Of a DNA stretch of 64,000 bases, positions 33,734 to 42,610 are shown one piece after another. Origin of the DNA: Lysobacter sp. yr284. Its GTDB lineage: Bacteria > Pseudomonadota > Gammaproteobacteria > Xanthomonadales > Xanthomonadaceae. Position 1 is the stretch's first letter; every line of letters starts with the position of its first letter. The stretch is taken from contig NZ_FNPT01000013.1 of assembly GCF_900107375.1 (NCBI RefSeq), forward strand, positions 18,004 to 82,003. Direction: 5' to 3'. A program made the position numbers and the translations under genes. The notes below the pieces were generated by a model, which worked only from the letters and a program-made list of their open reading frames with translations, searched no databases and was not told the origin of the DNA.

Positions 33734-35124
33734 TGGCGGCCGTCGGCGCATCGCTACGCGCGCGGCCGCAGCGGTGTGGCGCGATGGCCGTCGCCTTGCT
33801 GTGCCTGTTCGCATGGGCCTTGGCGCTATCGGCACAGGCGCGCGCGCCCGCGTCGGCGAGTACGGCTCCGGCGAATACGGTTCCGGTGCTGGATGCGCCG
33901 GCCTTGGATTCGCCGGTGCAGGATCAAGCCGGCGCGCTGCGGCCCCAGACCCGCGCACGCCTGGAAGCGCGCGCGCGCGAGTTGCGCGAACGCAAGGGCG
34001 CGCAGGTGCAGGTGCTGATCGTCGCCAGCACCGCGCCGGAATCCATCGATGCCTATGCCCAGCGCGTGTTCGACGCCTGGGCGCTCGGCCGCCGCGGGGT
34101 CGACGACGGCGTGCTGCTGGTGGTCGCGCGCGACGACCGCCGCGCGCGCATCCAGGTCGGCTACGGATTGGAAGGGCGCATTCCCGACGCGGCCGCGCAG
34201 GACGTGCTGTCGGCCTACCTGCTGCCGCAACTGGCGCGCGGCGAGTACGACGCGGGCGTGGACGCGGCCAGCGCGGCGCTGGTGGCGTTGATCGAACAAG
34301 AGCCGTTGCCGGCGCCGGCCGCGGACGCGTATGCGTCCGCGCGGGCGCCGGCGTGGAGCCCGATCGCGCGGATCTGCGCGCTGGGCGGCGCGTTCGCGCT
34401 GGTGCTGGGCTGGTGCGCGCAGCGGCGCGGCTGGCCGCTGGCCGCGGCCGCGCCGGCGGCGTTGCTGCCGCCGGCGGTGGCGGCCTGGGTGTGGAGCGGG
34501 CCGGTCTGGCTGGGGCTGGCGCTGCTGTGCGGCGCGGCCGGCGGCGCGCTCGGTTTGGCCTTGCCGCGCTGGCGCTGGTTGCGCAGCGTGGCCGGCGCGG
34601 CGGCGGTGGGGCTGGCGGTCGCGGCGATCGGCGCGGCGCTGGTGCGGCGCGGCGTGCCCGCGCCCGCCGACATCGGCCTGGGCGCGGTGGCGGTGCTGTT
34701 CGCCACGCCGTTGCTGGTCGGCGCGGTGGCGCCGCCGATGATCGCCTGGCAGGAGCGCGGCCGGCTCGGCTTCGCGTTGCGCGCCGGCATATTGGCCGCG
34801 CTCGCCTGGCTGACCTGGCGCTTGCTGCTGCGCATGACCGACGGCGACCTGTCCGGCCTCAGTGGCGGCGGATGGCTCGGCGTCGGCCTGTTCGCTTACT
34901 TCGCCTGGGTGCTGGTGTTCCTGCTCAGCGGCGAGATCTGGAGCGGGCGTTCGCGCAAGCGCGACGCGCGTGCCGCGCGCGGACGCGGCGACGGCGAGCG
35001 CCGGGAGCGTTCCGGCGCCGCGGCGTCGAGCCGTTCGGATTCGGGCGGTTCGGACACCGGCGACACCGGCTGGTCCGGCGGCGGCGGGCGCAGCGGCGGC
35101 GGCGGAGCGAGCGGATCATGGTGA
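33733..35124 (+). CDS. TPM-domain membrane protein 2, polytopic
   Basis: 463 residues. Signal peptide in the first ~36 residues, TPM domain (about 55-200: GVDDGVLLVVARDDRRARI, VGYGLEGRIPD), then a much longer membrane region than its paralogs, about seven helices (about 210-405), and a Ser/Gly/Asp tail ending GGGGASGSW. An internal ATG at 33784 right before the hydrophobic stretch is an alternative start. Overlaps both neighbours by a few bases. Paralogous duplication with added helices is the simplest origin. Confidence 0.86.
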   Translation: MAAVGASLRARPQRCGAMAVALLCLFAWALALSAQARAPASASTAPANTVPVLDAPALDSPVQDQAGALRPQTRARLEARARELRERKGAQVQVLIVASTAPESIDAYAQRVFDAWALGRRGVDDGVLLVVARDDRRARIQVGYGLEGRIPDAAAQDVLSAYLLPQLARGEYDAGVDAASAALVALIEQEPLPAPAADAYASARAPAWSPIARICALGGAFALVLGWCAQRRGWPLAAAAPAALLPPAVAAWVWSGPVWLGLALLCGAAGGALGLALPRWRWLRSVAGAAAVGLAVAAIGAALVRRGVPAPADIGLGAVAVLFATPLLVGAVAPPMIAWQERGRLGFALRAGILAALAWLTWRLLLRMTDGDLSGLSGGGWLGVGLFAYFAWVLVFLLSGEIWSGRSRKRDARAARGRGDGERRERSGAAASSRSDSGGSDTGDTGWSGGGGRSGGGGASGSW

Positions 35125-36026
35125 ACCTGGGCGCGATGGCCGCGCCGGGCCTGCGCCGCGCGCTGCTGGCGCTGGGCCTGTGGCTGCTGGCCGCGACCGC
35201 GTTCGCGCAGCAGCTCGCGCCGATCCCGGCGCTGGATTCGCCGGTGGTCGACACCACCGGCACCCTCGACGCCACCGCGCGCGCGCAGTTGGACGCGCAG
35301 GCGCGCGCGCTGCAGCAGCGCAAGGGCAGCCAGTTGCAGGTGCTGATGGTGGCGACCACGCGGCCGGAGGAGATCGAGCAATACGCCGTGCGCGCGTTCG
35401 AGCAGTTCAAGCTCGGCCGCAAGGGCGTCGACGACGGCGTGCTGGTGGTGGTGGCCAAGGACGACCGGCGCGTGCGCATCGAAGTCGGCTACGGCCTGGA
35501 GGGCGCGATCACCGACGCCCAGTCCGGCCGCATCATCCAGGAATACCTCGGGCCCAAGTTCCGCAACGGCGACTACGCCGGCGGCCTGATCGACGCCACC
35601 GCGATGCTGGCGCGGCTGATCGACGGCGAACCGCTGCCCGAGCCGATGGGCGCGGGCGGGCAGGGCGGCGTGGGCGACGGCGCCGCCGGCGGCAATTGGG
35701 TGATGGCGCTGGTGCTGGCGATGATCGGCTCGGCGCTGATCCGCGGCGTGTTCGGCGGCGTGCCGGCGCTGCTGCGCGGGCTGATCGGCGGCGCCGGCGC
35801 CGGTGCGATCGCGTGGCTGCTGTCGATGTCGTGGGGGCTGGTCGCGCTGGCGGTGGCGGCCGGGTTCGTGTTCTCCCTGTTCGGGCGCGGCGGCGGGCAC
35901 TACGTCGGCAGCGGCGGTTGGGGCGGGTATAGCGGCGGCGGTGGTGGCGGCGGAGGCGGTGGCGGTGGCGGCTGGTCCGGCGGCGGCGGTTCCAGCGGAG
36001 GCGGCGGCGCCTCGGGGAGCTGGTGA
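35118..36026 (+). CDS. TPM-domain membrane protein 3 (YgcG-like)
   Basis: 302 residues. Signal peptide cleaved near AFAQQ, TPM domain (about 38-180: PVVDTTGTLDATARAQLDAQ, GVDDGVLVVVAKDDRRVRI, VGYGLEGAITD), three helices (about 193-258) and a Gly-rich tail ending GGGGASGSW. Closest of the array to the common LemA-linked YgcG architecture, so perhaps the ancestral copy. Overlaps the previous gene by 7 bp and the next by 1 (TGATG). The tail is encoded by a GGC/GGT run at about 35925-36015. Confidence 0.9.
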   Translation: MVNLGAMAAPGLRRALLALGLWLLAATAFAQQLAPIPALDSPVVDTTGTLDATARAQLDAQARALQQRKGSQLQVLMVATTRPEEIEQYAVRAFEQFKLGRKGVDDGVLVVVAKDDRRVRIEVGYGLEGAITDAQSGRIIQEYLGPKFRNGDYAGGLIDATAMLARLIDGEPLPEPMGAGGQGGVGDGAAGGNWVMALVLAMIGSALIRGVFGGVPALLRGLIGGAGAGAIAWLLSMSWGLVALAVAAGFVFSLFGRGGGHYVGSGGWGGYSGGGGGGGGGGGGGWSGGGGSSGGGGASGSW

Positions 36027-36517
36027 TGCGCGCGCTGCGGCACCTGTTCGCACCGTCGGCGCGCTGGCGTTTCCCCGAAGCCAGCCTGCGTCGCATCGCC
36101 GAGGCGATCGCGGTCGGCGAGGCGCACCATGCCGGCCAGCTGCGCTTCGCGGTGGAATCGCGGCTGGGCTGGCGCGACCTGCTGGCCGGGCGCGACGCGC
36201 GCCAGGCCGCGCGCGCCGCGTTCGCCCAACTCGAGGTGTGGGACACCGCCGGCAACAACGGCGTGCTGCTGTACCTGCTGCTGGCCGACCACCGCATCGA
36301 GATCGTCGCCGACCGCGGCTACGCGCGCCGGATCGGCGACGAGCGCTGGCAGGCGGTGTGCGACGGCATCCAGCGCGCGCTGGCGGCCGGCGAGGCCGAG
36401 GCGGCGGTGCTCGGCGGCATCGCCGCGTTGAACGAGATCATGGCCCAGGCCTTCCCGCGCAGCGGCGCGAGCAACGGCGCCGGCAACGAATTGCCGGACG
36501 CGCCGGTGCTGCTGTAG
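36026..36517 (+). CDS. TPM-domain protein 4, short and without signal peptide
   Basis: 163 residues. The TPM fold is recognisable (WDTAGNNGVLLYLLLADHRI, EIVADRGYARRIGDERW), but the GxDDGVL stretch reads GNNGVL. No signal peptide, no membrane helix and no Gly tail, so it is probably cytoplasmic, unlike the three upstream paralogs. The N-terminus (FPEASLRRIAEAIAVGEAHH) resembles stand-alone TPM phosphatase-type proteins found beside LemA in proteobacteria. A GTG at 36023 is an alternative start; translation is coupled to the previous gene. Confidence 0.85.
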   Translation: MRALRHLFAPSARWRFPEASLRRIAEAIAVGEAHHAGQLRFAVESRLGWRDLLAGRDARQAARAAFAQLEVWDTAGNNGVLLYLLLADHRIEIVADRGYARRIGDERWQAVCDGIQRALAAGEAEAAVLGGIAALNEIMAQAFPRSGASNGAGNELPDAPVLL

Positions 36518-36711
36518 CGCGGCGCCGTCCGCGCCCGGCGCCGGTCGGCGCGAACCCGGACGGCCTTTAGCAGGCGTTGCCCGAACGCCGCCCGAACGCG
36601 ACGCGGCCTGCGCGCCAGCGGCCGCAGCCCGCACCCTGCGCGCGGGCGCGCTGGGGCACAATAGGTCGGTCTCCCGCTCCGTCGAGCGTCTTTCCGAGCC
36701 CGTCCCGCCGC

Positions 36712-37608
36712 ATGATCATCCTGCACCAGATCGATCCGATCGCGATCTCCCTCGGCCCGCTGCAAGTCCACTGGTACGGGATCATGTACCTGCTGGGCTT
36801 CGTCACCGCCTGGTGGCTGGGGCGGCAACGGATCCGCGCCGGGCGCTTGCCCGGGGTCGGCGAGCAGGCCTACGGCGACCTGCTGTTCTACGCCATGCTC
36901 GGCGTGGTCCTGGGCGGCCGCATCGGCTACGTGCTGTTCTACGGCTTCGCCGACCTGATGCGCGACCCGCTGATGTTGCTGCGCATCTGGGAAGGCGGCA
37001 TGAGCTTCCACGGCGGCCTGCTCGGCGTGGTCGCGGCGATGTGGTGGTGGTCGCGCAGCCACCGCACCCATTTCTTCGACACCGCCGACTTCATCGCCCC
37101 GCTGGTGCCGCCGGGGCTGGGCTTCGGCCGGCTCGGCAACTACATCGGCGGCGAGTTGTGGGGCAAGTTCACCGACGGCGGCTGGGGCGTGGTGTTCCCG
37201 CGCGCGCCGGAGTTCGCCAACTGGAGCGCGCAGCAACTGCAGACCCAGTTCGCCGCCGGCGCGCTGGAGCGCTACGCGCGCCATCCCTCGCAGCTGTACC
37301 AGGCGGCGCTGGAAGGGCTGGCCATGTTCGCGCTGCTGTGGTGGTTCTCGCGCAAGCCGCGCCCGCGCTATGCGGTCTCGGGCCTGTTCGCGCTGCTGTA
37401 CGGCGGCTTCCGCTTCCTGGTCGAATTCGTGCGCATGCCCGACCAGCAGCTCGGCGACCACGGCTATCTGGCCTTCGGCTGGCTGACCATGGGCCAGGTG
37501 CTGAGCGTGCCGCTGATCGTGCTCGGCCTGTTCTGGCTGTGGCTGTCGACCCGTTCGCCGACCCTGCAACCGCAACTGCCGGCGGCCGCCGAGCCGGCCA
37601 AGGGCTGA
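36712..37608 (+). CDS. lgt: Prolipoprotein diacylglyceryl transferase Lgt
   Basis: 298 residues, seven membrane helices. Lgt motifs: [11 protein letters not shown] (about 20-30), [21 protein letters not shown] (catalytic His region), and the signature [14 protein letters not shown] (about 139-152), where one Asn of the usual NFxNGE is Gly. It transfers diacylglycerol from phosphatidylglycerol to the lipobox Cys of prolipoproteins, the first step of lipoprotein maturation. thyA follows after 3 bp. The ATG at 36712 begins at the conserved [21 protein letters not shown] segment. Confidence 0.97.
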   Translation: MIILHQIDPIAISLGPLQVHWYGIMYLLGFVTAWWLGRQRIRAGRLPGVGEQAYGDLLFYAMLGVVLGGRIGYVLFYGFADLMRDPLMLLRIWEGGMSFHGGLLGVVAAMWWWSRSHRTHFFDTADFIAPLVPPGLGFGRLGNYIGGELWGKFTDGGWGVVFPRAPEFANWSAQQLQTQFAAGALERYARHPSQLYQAALEGLAMFALLWWFSRKPRPRYAVSGLFALLYGGFRFLVEFVRMPDQQLGDHGYLAFGWLTMGQVLSVPLIVLGLFWLWLSTRSPTLQPQLPAAAEPAKG

Positions 37609-37611
37609 GCC

Positions 37612-38406
37612 GTGCGCCAATACCTCGACCTGCTGCGGCACGTACTCGAACACGGCGCGGAGAAGTCCGACCGCACCGGCACCGGCACGCGCAGCGTGTT
37701 CGGCTGGCAGATGCGCTTCGACTTGAACCAGGGCTTCCCGCTGGTCACCACCAAGAAGCTGCACCTGCGCTCGATCGTGCACGAGCTGCTGTGGTTCCTG
37801 CGCGGCGAGACCAACATCGCCTACCTGAAACAGAACAAGGTCGGCATCTGGGACGAGTGGGCCGACGCCGACGGCGAACTCGGCCCGGTCTACGGCAAGC
37901 AGTGGCGGCGCTGGGCCGACGGCAACGGCGGCGAGATCGACCAGATCCGCTGGGTGGTCGAGGAGATCAAGCGCAATCCCGACTCGCGCCGGCTGATCGT
38001 CAGCGCCTGGAACGTCGCCGACCTGCCGCAGATGGCGCTGATGCCGTGCCACGCGCTGTTCCAGTTCTACGTGGTCGACGGCAAGCTCAGCTGCCAGCTG
38101 TACCAGCGCAGCGGCGACATCTTCCTCGGCGTGCCGTTCAACATCGCCAGCTATGCGTTGCTGACCCACATGATCGCGCAGGTGTGCGGGCTGGGCGTCG
38201 GCGATTTCGTGCACACGCTCGGCGATGCGCATCTGTACTCGAACCACTTCGAGCAGGCGCGCGAACAGCTCGCGCGCGAGCCGCGGCCGCTGCCGAGGCT
38301 GAAGCTCGCTCCGGCGGTGACCGACCTGTTCGCGTTCGGCTACGACGACATCGCCATCGAAGGCTACGACCCGGCGCCGGCGATCAAGGCGCCGGTCGCG
38401 GTCTGA
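37612..38406 (+). CDS. thyA: Thymidylate synthase ThyA
   Basis: 264 residues, GTG start, exactly the E. coli length. Catalytic Cys146 in [12 protein letters not shown]; folate and dUMP contacts [18 protein letters not shown] and [15 protein letters not shown] conserved. It methylates dUMP to dTMP with methylene-tetrahydrofolate, producing dihydrofolate that the downstream folA product reduces. lgt-thyA is a widely conserved pair. Confidence 0.98.
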   Translation: MRQYLDLLRHVLEHGAEKSDRTGTGTRSVFGWQMRFDLNQGFPLVTTKKLHLRSIVHELLWFLRGETNIAYLKQNKVGIWDEWADADGELGPVYGKQWRRWADGNGGEIDQIRWVVEEIKRNPDSRRLIVSAWNVADLPQMALMPCHALFQFYVVDGKLSCQLYQRSGDIFLGVPFNIASYALLTHMIAQVCGLGVGDFVHTLGDAHLYSNHFEQAREQLAREPRPLPRLKLAPAVTDLFAFGYDDIAIEGYDPAPAIKAPVAV

Positions 38407-38414
38407 GCGGGCCG

Positions 38415-39089
38415 ATGGCGCGCGTCGGCCTGCCGCTGGCGGCGTGGCTGCTGTTGTCGCTGGGCCTGGCCGCGTGCGCGCGCCCGGCGGCGCCGGCGGC
38501 CAAGGACGAACGCCAGGCGCCCGCGGCCGCCACCGTTTCGCCGCGGCCGCCGGAACCGCCCATGACGCTGCCCCCCGTGCCCGAACCGGGCGTGCGCGCC
38601 GAGCCCGAAGCCGTCGGCTCTCTGCCCGACGGCAGCGCGACCGACGCGGTGCGCGGGTTCTACGACCTGCACATGCAGCTGCACGCCAGCGGCCTGCCGG
38701 TCGGCGAGGACCTCGCGCGCTACCGGCCCTACCTGTCCCGGCACCTGTTGGCGCGGATGGCGCCGGCCGCGCGCGAGCGCGACCGGATGATCGCCGAACA
38801 GCCCGGGCTGAAGCCGCCTTACCTGGAAGGCGACATGTTCACCGGCCTGGGCGAGGGCGCGACCGGCTACCGGGTCGGCGCGCGCACCGCGCTGGGGCCG
38901 GGCCGCGAACGCGTCGAACTCGAATTCGTCTACGACCGTTCCGAGCCGCCGGTGCGCTGGCGCGGCCGCGCGCTGATGCTGCGCGAGGACGGCCGCTGGA
39001 AGCTCGACGACGTCGAGTACGGCGATTTCGACGCCGGCACGACCGGCGAATTCGTGCGCAGCGGACGCCTGGCGGATTGGTTCGAATGA
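38415..39089 (+). CDS. Lipoprotein of unknown function (DUF3828-like)
   Basis: 224 residues. Lipoprotein signal with lipobox LAAC (about Cys21), a Pro/Ala-rich stalk to about 65, then a compact domain (AVRGFYDLHMQLHASGLPVG, YRPYLSRHLLARM, EPPVRWRGRALMLREDGRWK, LDDVEYGDF) with the look of a DUF3828/NTF2-like fold. Lies between thyA and folA in the same direction, 8 bp after thyA; such inserted small genes are common in this neighbourhood. Role unknown; likely outer-membrane or periplasmic. Confidence 0.8.
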   Translation: MARVGLPLAAWLLLSLGLAACARPAAPAAKDERQAPAAATVSPRPPEPPMTLPPVPEPGVRAEPEAVGSLPDGSATDAVRGFYDLHMQLHASGLPVGEDLARYRPYLSRHLLARMAPAARERDRMIAEQPGLKPPYLEGDMFTGLGEGATGYRVGARTALGPGRERVELEFVYDRSEPPVRWRGRALMLREDGRWKLDDVEYGDFDAGTTGEFVRSGRLADWFE

Positions 39090-39159
39090 GCGTCCGCCGG
39101 CCGGCCCGGCGGCGCACACCGCGCGCCTGCGCGCGCCGCCGCAACGCAAGGAGTTCCGC

Positions 39160-39669
39160 ATGACCCCTCAGCTCAGCCTGATCGCCGCGCTCGACCGCCA
39201 CCACGCCATCGGCCGCGACAACGCGCTGCCCTGGCGCCTGTCCGACGACCTCAAGCGCTTCAAGGCGCTGACCCTGGGCAAGCCGCTGCTGATGGGGCGC
39301 AAGACCGCGCAATCGCTCGGCCGCGCATTGCCGGGCCGGCGCAATCTGGTGCTGACCCGTTCCGGCGAGGTGCCGTTCGCCGGCATGGAGGCGGTCGGTT
39401 CGACCGAACGGGCGCTGGAACTCGCCGCGGCCGACGGCGCCGCCGAGCTGTGCGTGATCGGCGGCGGCGAGATTTATGCGCTGTGCCTGCCGTCGGCGAC
39501 GCGGCTGTATCTGACCCGGGTCGATACCGAAGTCGAAGGCGCCGACGCGTTCTTCCCGCGCTTCGACCCGGCCGAGTGGCGCGAAACCGCGCGCGAGCGC
39601 CATCGCGCCGACGAGCGCAACGAATTCGATTTCGAGTACGTGGATTACGCTCGCCTGGGTATGGACTGA
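39160..39669 (+). CDS. folA: Dihydrofolate reductase FolA
   Basis: 169 residues; the ATG follows AAGGAG at good spacing. DHFR landmarks: SLIAALDRHHAIGRDNALPW, the catalytic Asp30 in LSDDLKRFK, LLMGRKTAQSLGRALPGR (NADPH) and VIGGGEIYAL. It regenerates tetrahydrofolate after ThyA. Convergent with the gene at 39691, 21 bp away. Confidence 0.97.
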   Translation: MTPQLSLIAALDRHHAIGRDNALPWRLSDDLKRFKALTLGKPLLMGRKTAQSLGRALPGRRNLVLTRSGEVPFAGMEAVGSTERALELAAADGAAELCVIGGGEIYALCLPSATRLYLTRVDTEVEGADAFFPRFDPAEWRETARERHRADERNEFDFEYVDYARLGMD

Positions 39670-39690
39670 CCCACGCGCAGGCGGCGCCGC

Positions 39691-40374
39691 TCAGGGGCGG
39701 GGATCGGTTTCGCCGCGGGCCGGCGCAGGCGCGTCATCCGCATCGGCGCCTGCGTTCAACGGCAGCAGGAAGCGATGGCGGGTGGCGTCGGCGTCCGCTG
39801 CGGCGGACCAGTCGGCGAACGCGGAGATCGGCGGCTGCGCCTGCCTGATCGCGTCGCCGAAGCGGGCATAGGCCGCGGCGTCGCCGAGCAGCGAGCCGAT
39901 GCACAGGTGCGGGCCGCATTCGAACTGCTCGATCGCGAGTTCGAGTCGGGACGCAGCGATGGTTCGTTGCAACTGCGAACGGAAGCCCGCCGTGCGTTCG
40001 CGCGCCTCGTTGCTGGCGGCGCTTTGCTCGCGCAGTTCGGCCAGCGTCGTATCGAAGGCGCGCTCGACGATGCGGTCGGTGGCGTTCGGGCCGGTCGCGG
40101 TCGCGGCGGGTCCGGCGGCGGCTGCTGCTGCGGCCGCGGCGCGTTGCGCGGCAGCTTCTACGGCAGCCTCGGCCTCGGTCTGCGAGTGGCTGAGGTTGGT
40201 GCGCACGATGTCGGTCAACACCAGCGCCACGATGACCGCCGCGCCCATCAGCAGGATCGGGCCGGGCCTGTGCCGGGTGTACTCGCGCGCATCGATCTGC
40301 GCGGCGAGGCGACGATTGGGCCCGCCCTTGACCGGCGCCGGCGTCTGCGGCGTGGGCGTCTCGGGCGAGGTCAT
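39691..40374 (-). CDS. Membrane-anchored protein of unknown function
   Basis: 227 residues. Pro/Thr-rich N-terminus (1-20), a single membrane helix (about 41-58, GPILLMGAAVIVALVLTDIV), then an Ala-rich helical stretch (poly-Ala about 78-95), a coiled-coil-like segment, and a C-terminal domain with a CGPHLC Cys pair (about 153-158) that could be a disulfide in the periplasm. No family recognised. Overlaps the DUF1287-type gene upstream (ATGA), so it is last in an apaG-apaH-linked run. Confidence 0.7.
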   Translation of the reverse strand: MTSPETPTPQTPAPVKGGPNRRLAAQIDAREYTRHRPGPILLMGAAVIVALVLTDIVRTNLSHSQTEAEAAVEAAAQRAAAAAAAAAGPAATATGPNATDRIVERAFDTTLAELREQSAASNEARERTAGFRSQLQRTIAASRLELAIEQFECGPHLCIGSLLGDAAAYARFGDAIRQAQPPISAFADWSAAADADATRHRFLLPLNAGADADDAPAPARGETDPRP

Positions 40375-41198
40375 CTGTTCGCGACCGCCGGCGGCAGCTG
40401 CGGGCGATAACGGCCGGTGACGGTGTAGGCGAACAGCACGTCTTCCTCCTGCGTCCCGCGCGCGATGTTGTGCAGGACCAGCGGCCGGCGGCGGTCCCGG
40501 GAACGGCGGTCGGAGACGATGCCGATGTGGGTCTGGCCGCGGCCGAGGTCCCAGGTCACCACGTCGCCGGCGCGGTAGTCGGCGGCGTCGGCGCTGACCG
40601 GCAGCGACCAGCCCTGGCGTTCGAACCAGCGGCGCAGGTTGGGCACGCGGCGGTGGTCGATGCTGCGGTCGGTCGCGCTCGCCCGCCACAGCGACGGGTA
40701 GGCGGCGAAGTCCGCGCGCATGTCCTCGTGCACGCGCTGTTGCAGGTCCAGGCCCTGCACGCGCAGGGCGCGGATCACCACGTCGGTGCAGACGCCGCGG
40801 TCGGGCGCGACGTCGCCGCCGGGGTAAGCCAGTCGCACGTAGGCCGGGTCGTACAGGCGCACCACGCCGACCTGGGCGCGCGCGGCGGCGACCAACGGCG
40901 GCGACGGCGTCGCCGGTTCGGCGGAAGCCGGCGGCGCAGCCTCGGCGGCCGTGCGTCCGGCCGGCGGTGCGGCGGGTTGCGAGCAGCCAGCGGCGAGCGC
41001 GGCGAGCAGCAGCAACGGGGCGAGAAGCCGCAACGGCGCGGACCAGTCGCGCGTGGACGCGCGCGCCGGCGCTGCGGACGGCCGCGTCGCGGCCGCGAGC
41101 GATGCCGCGCGCGCCGGCTCAGGCGCGATCGCGCGACTGGGCCGCGTGGCCCGCGGCTGCTGCGGAGGCTGCTGCGATCGCGACCGTCCCTGGCGCAT
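40371..41198 (-). CDS. DUF1287-family lipoprotein
   Basis: 275 residues. A ~50-residue basic/Ala-rich N-terminal stretch precedes a hydrophobic core and lipobox LAAGC (about 68-72), an unusually long leader; there is no in-frame ATG/GTG/TTG nearer the hydrophobic core, so the ATG at 41198 is kept. The DUF1287 domain (ARAQVGVVRLYDPAYVRLAY, RGVCTDVVIRALR, DYRAGDVVTWDLGRGQTHIG) has a conserved Cys and His like NlpC/P60-type papain-fold hydrolases. A periplasmic cell-wall amidase is plausible, unproven. Starts 12 bp after apaH. Confidence 0.85.
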   Translation of the reverse strand: MRQGRSRSQQPPQQPRATRPSRAIAPEPARAASLAAATRPSAAPARASTRDWSAPLRLLAPLLLLAALAAGCSQPAAPPAGRTAAEAAPPASAEPATPSPPLVAAARAQVGVVRLYDPAYVRLAYPGGDVAPDRGVCTDVVIRALRVQGLDLQQRVHEDMRADFAAYPSLWRASATDRSIDHRRVPNLRRWFERQGWSLPVSADAADYRAGDVVTWDLGRGQTHIGIVSDRRSRDRRRPLVLHNIARGTQEEDVLFAYTVTGRYRPQLPPAVANR

Positions 41199-41210
41199 GC
41201 GCGTTCCCCG

Positions 41211-42074
41211 TCAGCCCGGCTGGCGCGGCGGCCGCGGCCGCGGCGGATTCGCCGGCACGTCGCGGCCGGGCACCTGCACCAGCCGCAGCTCGTCGGTGTC
41301 CAACTGCAGCGCGGTGAGCTTGCCGCCCCAGACCGCACCGGTGTCGATGGCGTGCACGCCGTGGCCGATGAACAAGCCCAGCGTGGACCAGTGCCCGCAC
41401 ACGATCTTGAGGTCGCGCTCGGCCCGGCCCGGCACTTCGTACCAGGGGTACAGGCCGACCGGCTGGGTGCCCGGCGCGCCCTTGTCCTCGAACGCGATGC
41501 GGCCGCGCGGGGTGCAATAGCGCAGGCGGGTGAAGATGTTGATGATCGCGCGGTGGCGGTCGATGCCGGCCAGCTTGGGATTCCAGGCCGGGCGGTCGCC
41601 GTACATGTTCTTGAGCAGGCGCCGGTACTGGTCGCCGTGCAGCCGTTCCTCGACCTCGCGCGCATGGCGCTCGGCCATCGAGGTGGTCCACTTCGGCGCC
41701 ATGCCGGCGTGCACCATCATCCAGCCGAGGCTGCGGTCGGCATGCACCAGCTTCTGCATGCGCAGCCAGTCCAGCAGCGATTCGCCGTCGGGCGCCAGGA
41801 CGATGCGCTGCAGGTCGGGATTGACCTTGCGCTTCTCTTCCTCGGTGCGCTGGCCGATCGCCAGCAGCGACAGGTCGTGGTTGCCGAGCACCACGGTGCT
41901 GTGCTCGCGCAACGAGTGCACCAGCCGCAGGGTTTCCAGGGATTGTCCGCCGCGGTTGACCAGGTCGCCGCAGAACCAGAGTTTGTCCTGCGCCGGATCG
42001 AACTTCAGCCGCTCCAGCAGTCGCTGGGTGGCGTCGTAACAGCCCTGCAGGTCGCCGATTGCCCAAACGCTCAT
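41211..42074 (-). CDS. apaH: Diadenosine tetraphosphatase ApaH
   Basis: 287 residues. Calcineurin-type metallophosphatase motifs: GDLQGCYD (7-14), FCGDLVNRG (about 34-42), LGNHDLSLL (about 63-71) and HAGMAP. ApaH cleaves Ap4A symmetrically into two ADP and acts on Np4-capped RNA. It follows apaG by 13 bp. The last ~15 residues are Pro/Arg-rich and not part of the domain. Confidence 0.97.
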   Translation of the reverse strand: MSVWAIGDLQGCYDATQRLLERLKFDPAQDKLWFCGDLVNRGGQSLETLRLVHSLREHSTVVLGNHDLSLLAIGQRTEEEKRKVNPDLQRIVLAPDGESLLDWLRMQKLVHADRSLGWMMVHAGMAPKWTTSMAERHAREVEERLHGDQYRRLLKNMYGDRPAWNPKLAGIDRHRAIINIFTRLRYCTPRGRIAFEDKGAPGTQPVGLYPWYEVPGRAERDLKIVCGHWSTLGLFIGHGVHAIDTGAVWGGKLTALQLDTDELRLVQVPGRDVPANPPRPRPPRQPG

Positions 42075-42087
42075 GTGCCGTCCGCGC

Positions 42088-42471
42088 TCAGTGCAGGGTA
42101 CGCGGGATGGTCAGGGTGAACGTCGGCACCGGCGCGTCGAAGCAGGTGCCGTCGTCGGCGACCATCGCGTACGTGCCTTCCATCGTTCCCAGACTCGTCT
42201 CCAGCACCGCGCCGGAGGTGTATTCGTAATCGTCGCCCGGACGCAGCCACGGCTGCTCGCCGACCACGCCGTCGCCGCGCACTTCCTGCACCTTGCCGTT
42301 CGCGTCGGTGATCACCCAATGGCGCGAGACCAGGCGCGCGGGCACGGTACCGGCGTTGCGGATGTGGATGGTGTAGGCGAACACGTAGCGATCCTGCTCC
42401 GGAGCGGATTGGTCGTCCAGGTAGCGGGTCGCCACGTCGATGTCGAAGACGTATTCGGTGGGGCGGTTCAT
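42088..42471 (-). CDS. apaG: ApaG (DUF525) protein
   Basis: 127 residues, fibronectin-III-like fold. Family motifs YVFAYTIHIRNAGTVPARLV (about 29-48), SRHWVITDANG (about 49-59), GVVGEQPWLRPGDDYEYTSG and MEGTYAMV. ApaG is conserved upstream of apaH; role debated (Co2+/Mg2+ phenotypes). In E. coli it is joined to rsmA; here a 139-bp gap with a terminator-like hairpin separates it, so apaG-apaH may have its own promoter. Confidence 0.96.
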   Translation of the reverse strand: MNRPTEYVFDIDVATRYLDDQSAPEQDRYVFAYTIHIRNAGTVPARLVSRHWVITDANGKVQEVRGDGVVGEQPWLRPGDDYEYTSGAVLETSLGTMEGTYAMVADDGTCFDAPVPTFTLTIPRTLH

Positions 42472-42545
42472 GGCGGCAGTTTAAGCAAAGCGGGGATGAA
42501 GCGGGAATGAGTCGTCGCGGCGATGCGCGACGCCGCGGGCGGGCG

Positions 42546-42590
42546 AAAAACGCGGCTGCGGCGGCGCCGTGCGGGCAGGCGCCGCGGCGG
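42546..42590 (-). terminator. Likely intrinsic terminator after rsmA (minus strand)
   Basis: On the minus strand, 8-bp arms (42578-42585 / 42561-42568) with further partial pairing, then GC-rich sequence and a T5 run (42550-42546). The distance from stem to T run is longer than ideal. Confidence 0.5.
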
Positions 42591-42610
42591 CGCGGGCGAG
42601 GGCGTCGCCC

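Noticed and set aside
32714-36517. Calling the TPM proteins phosphatases
   Set aside because: The name comes from a plant member; active-site evidence cannot be judged by eye and the fourth copy deviates in the DDG segment.
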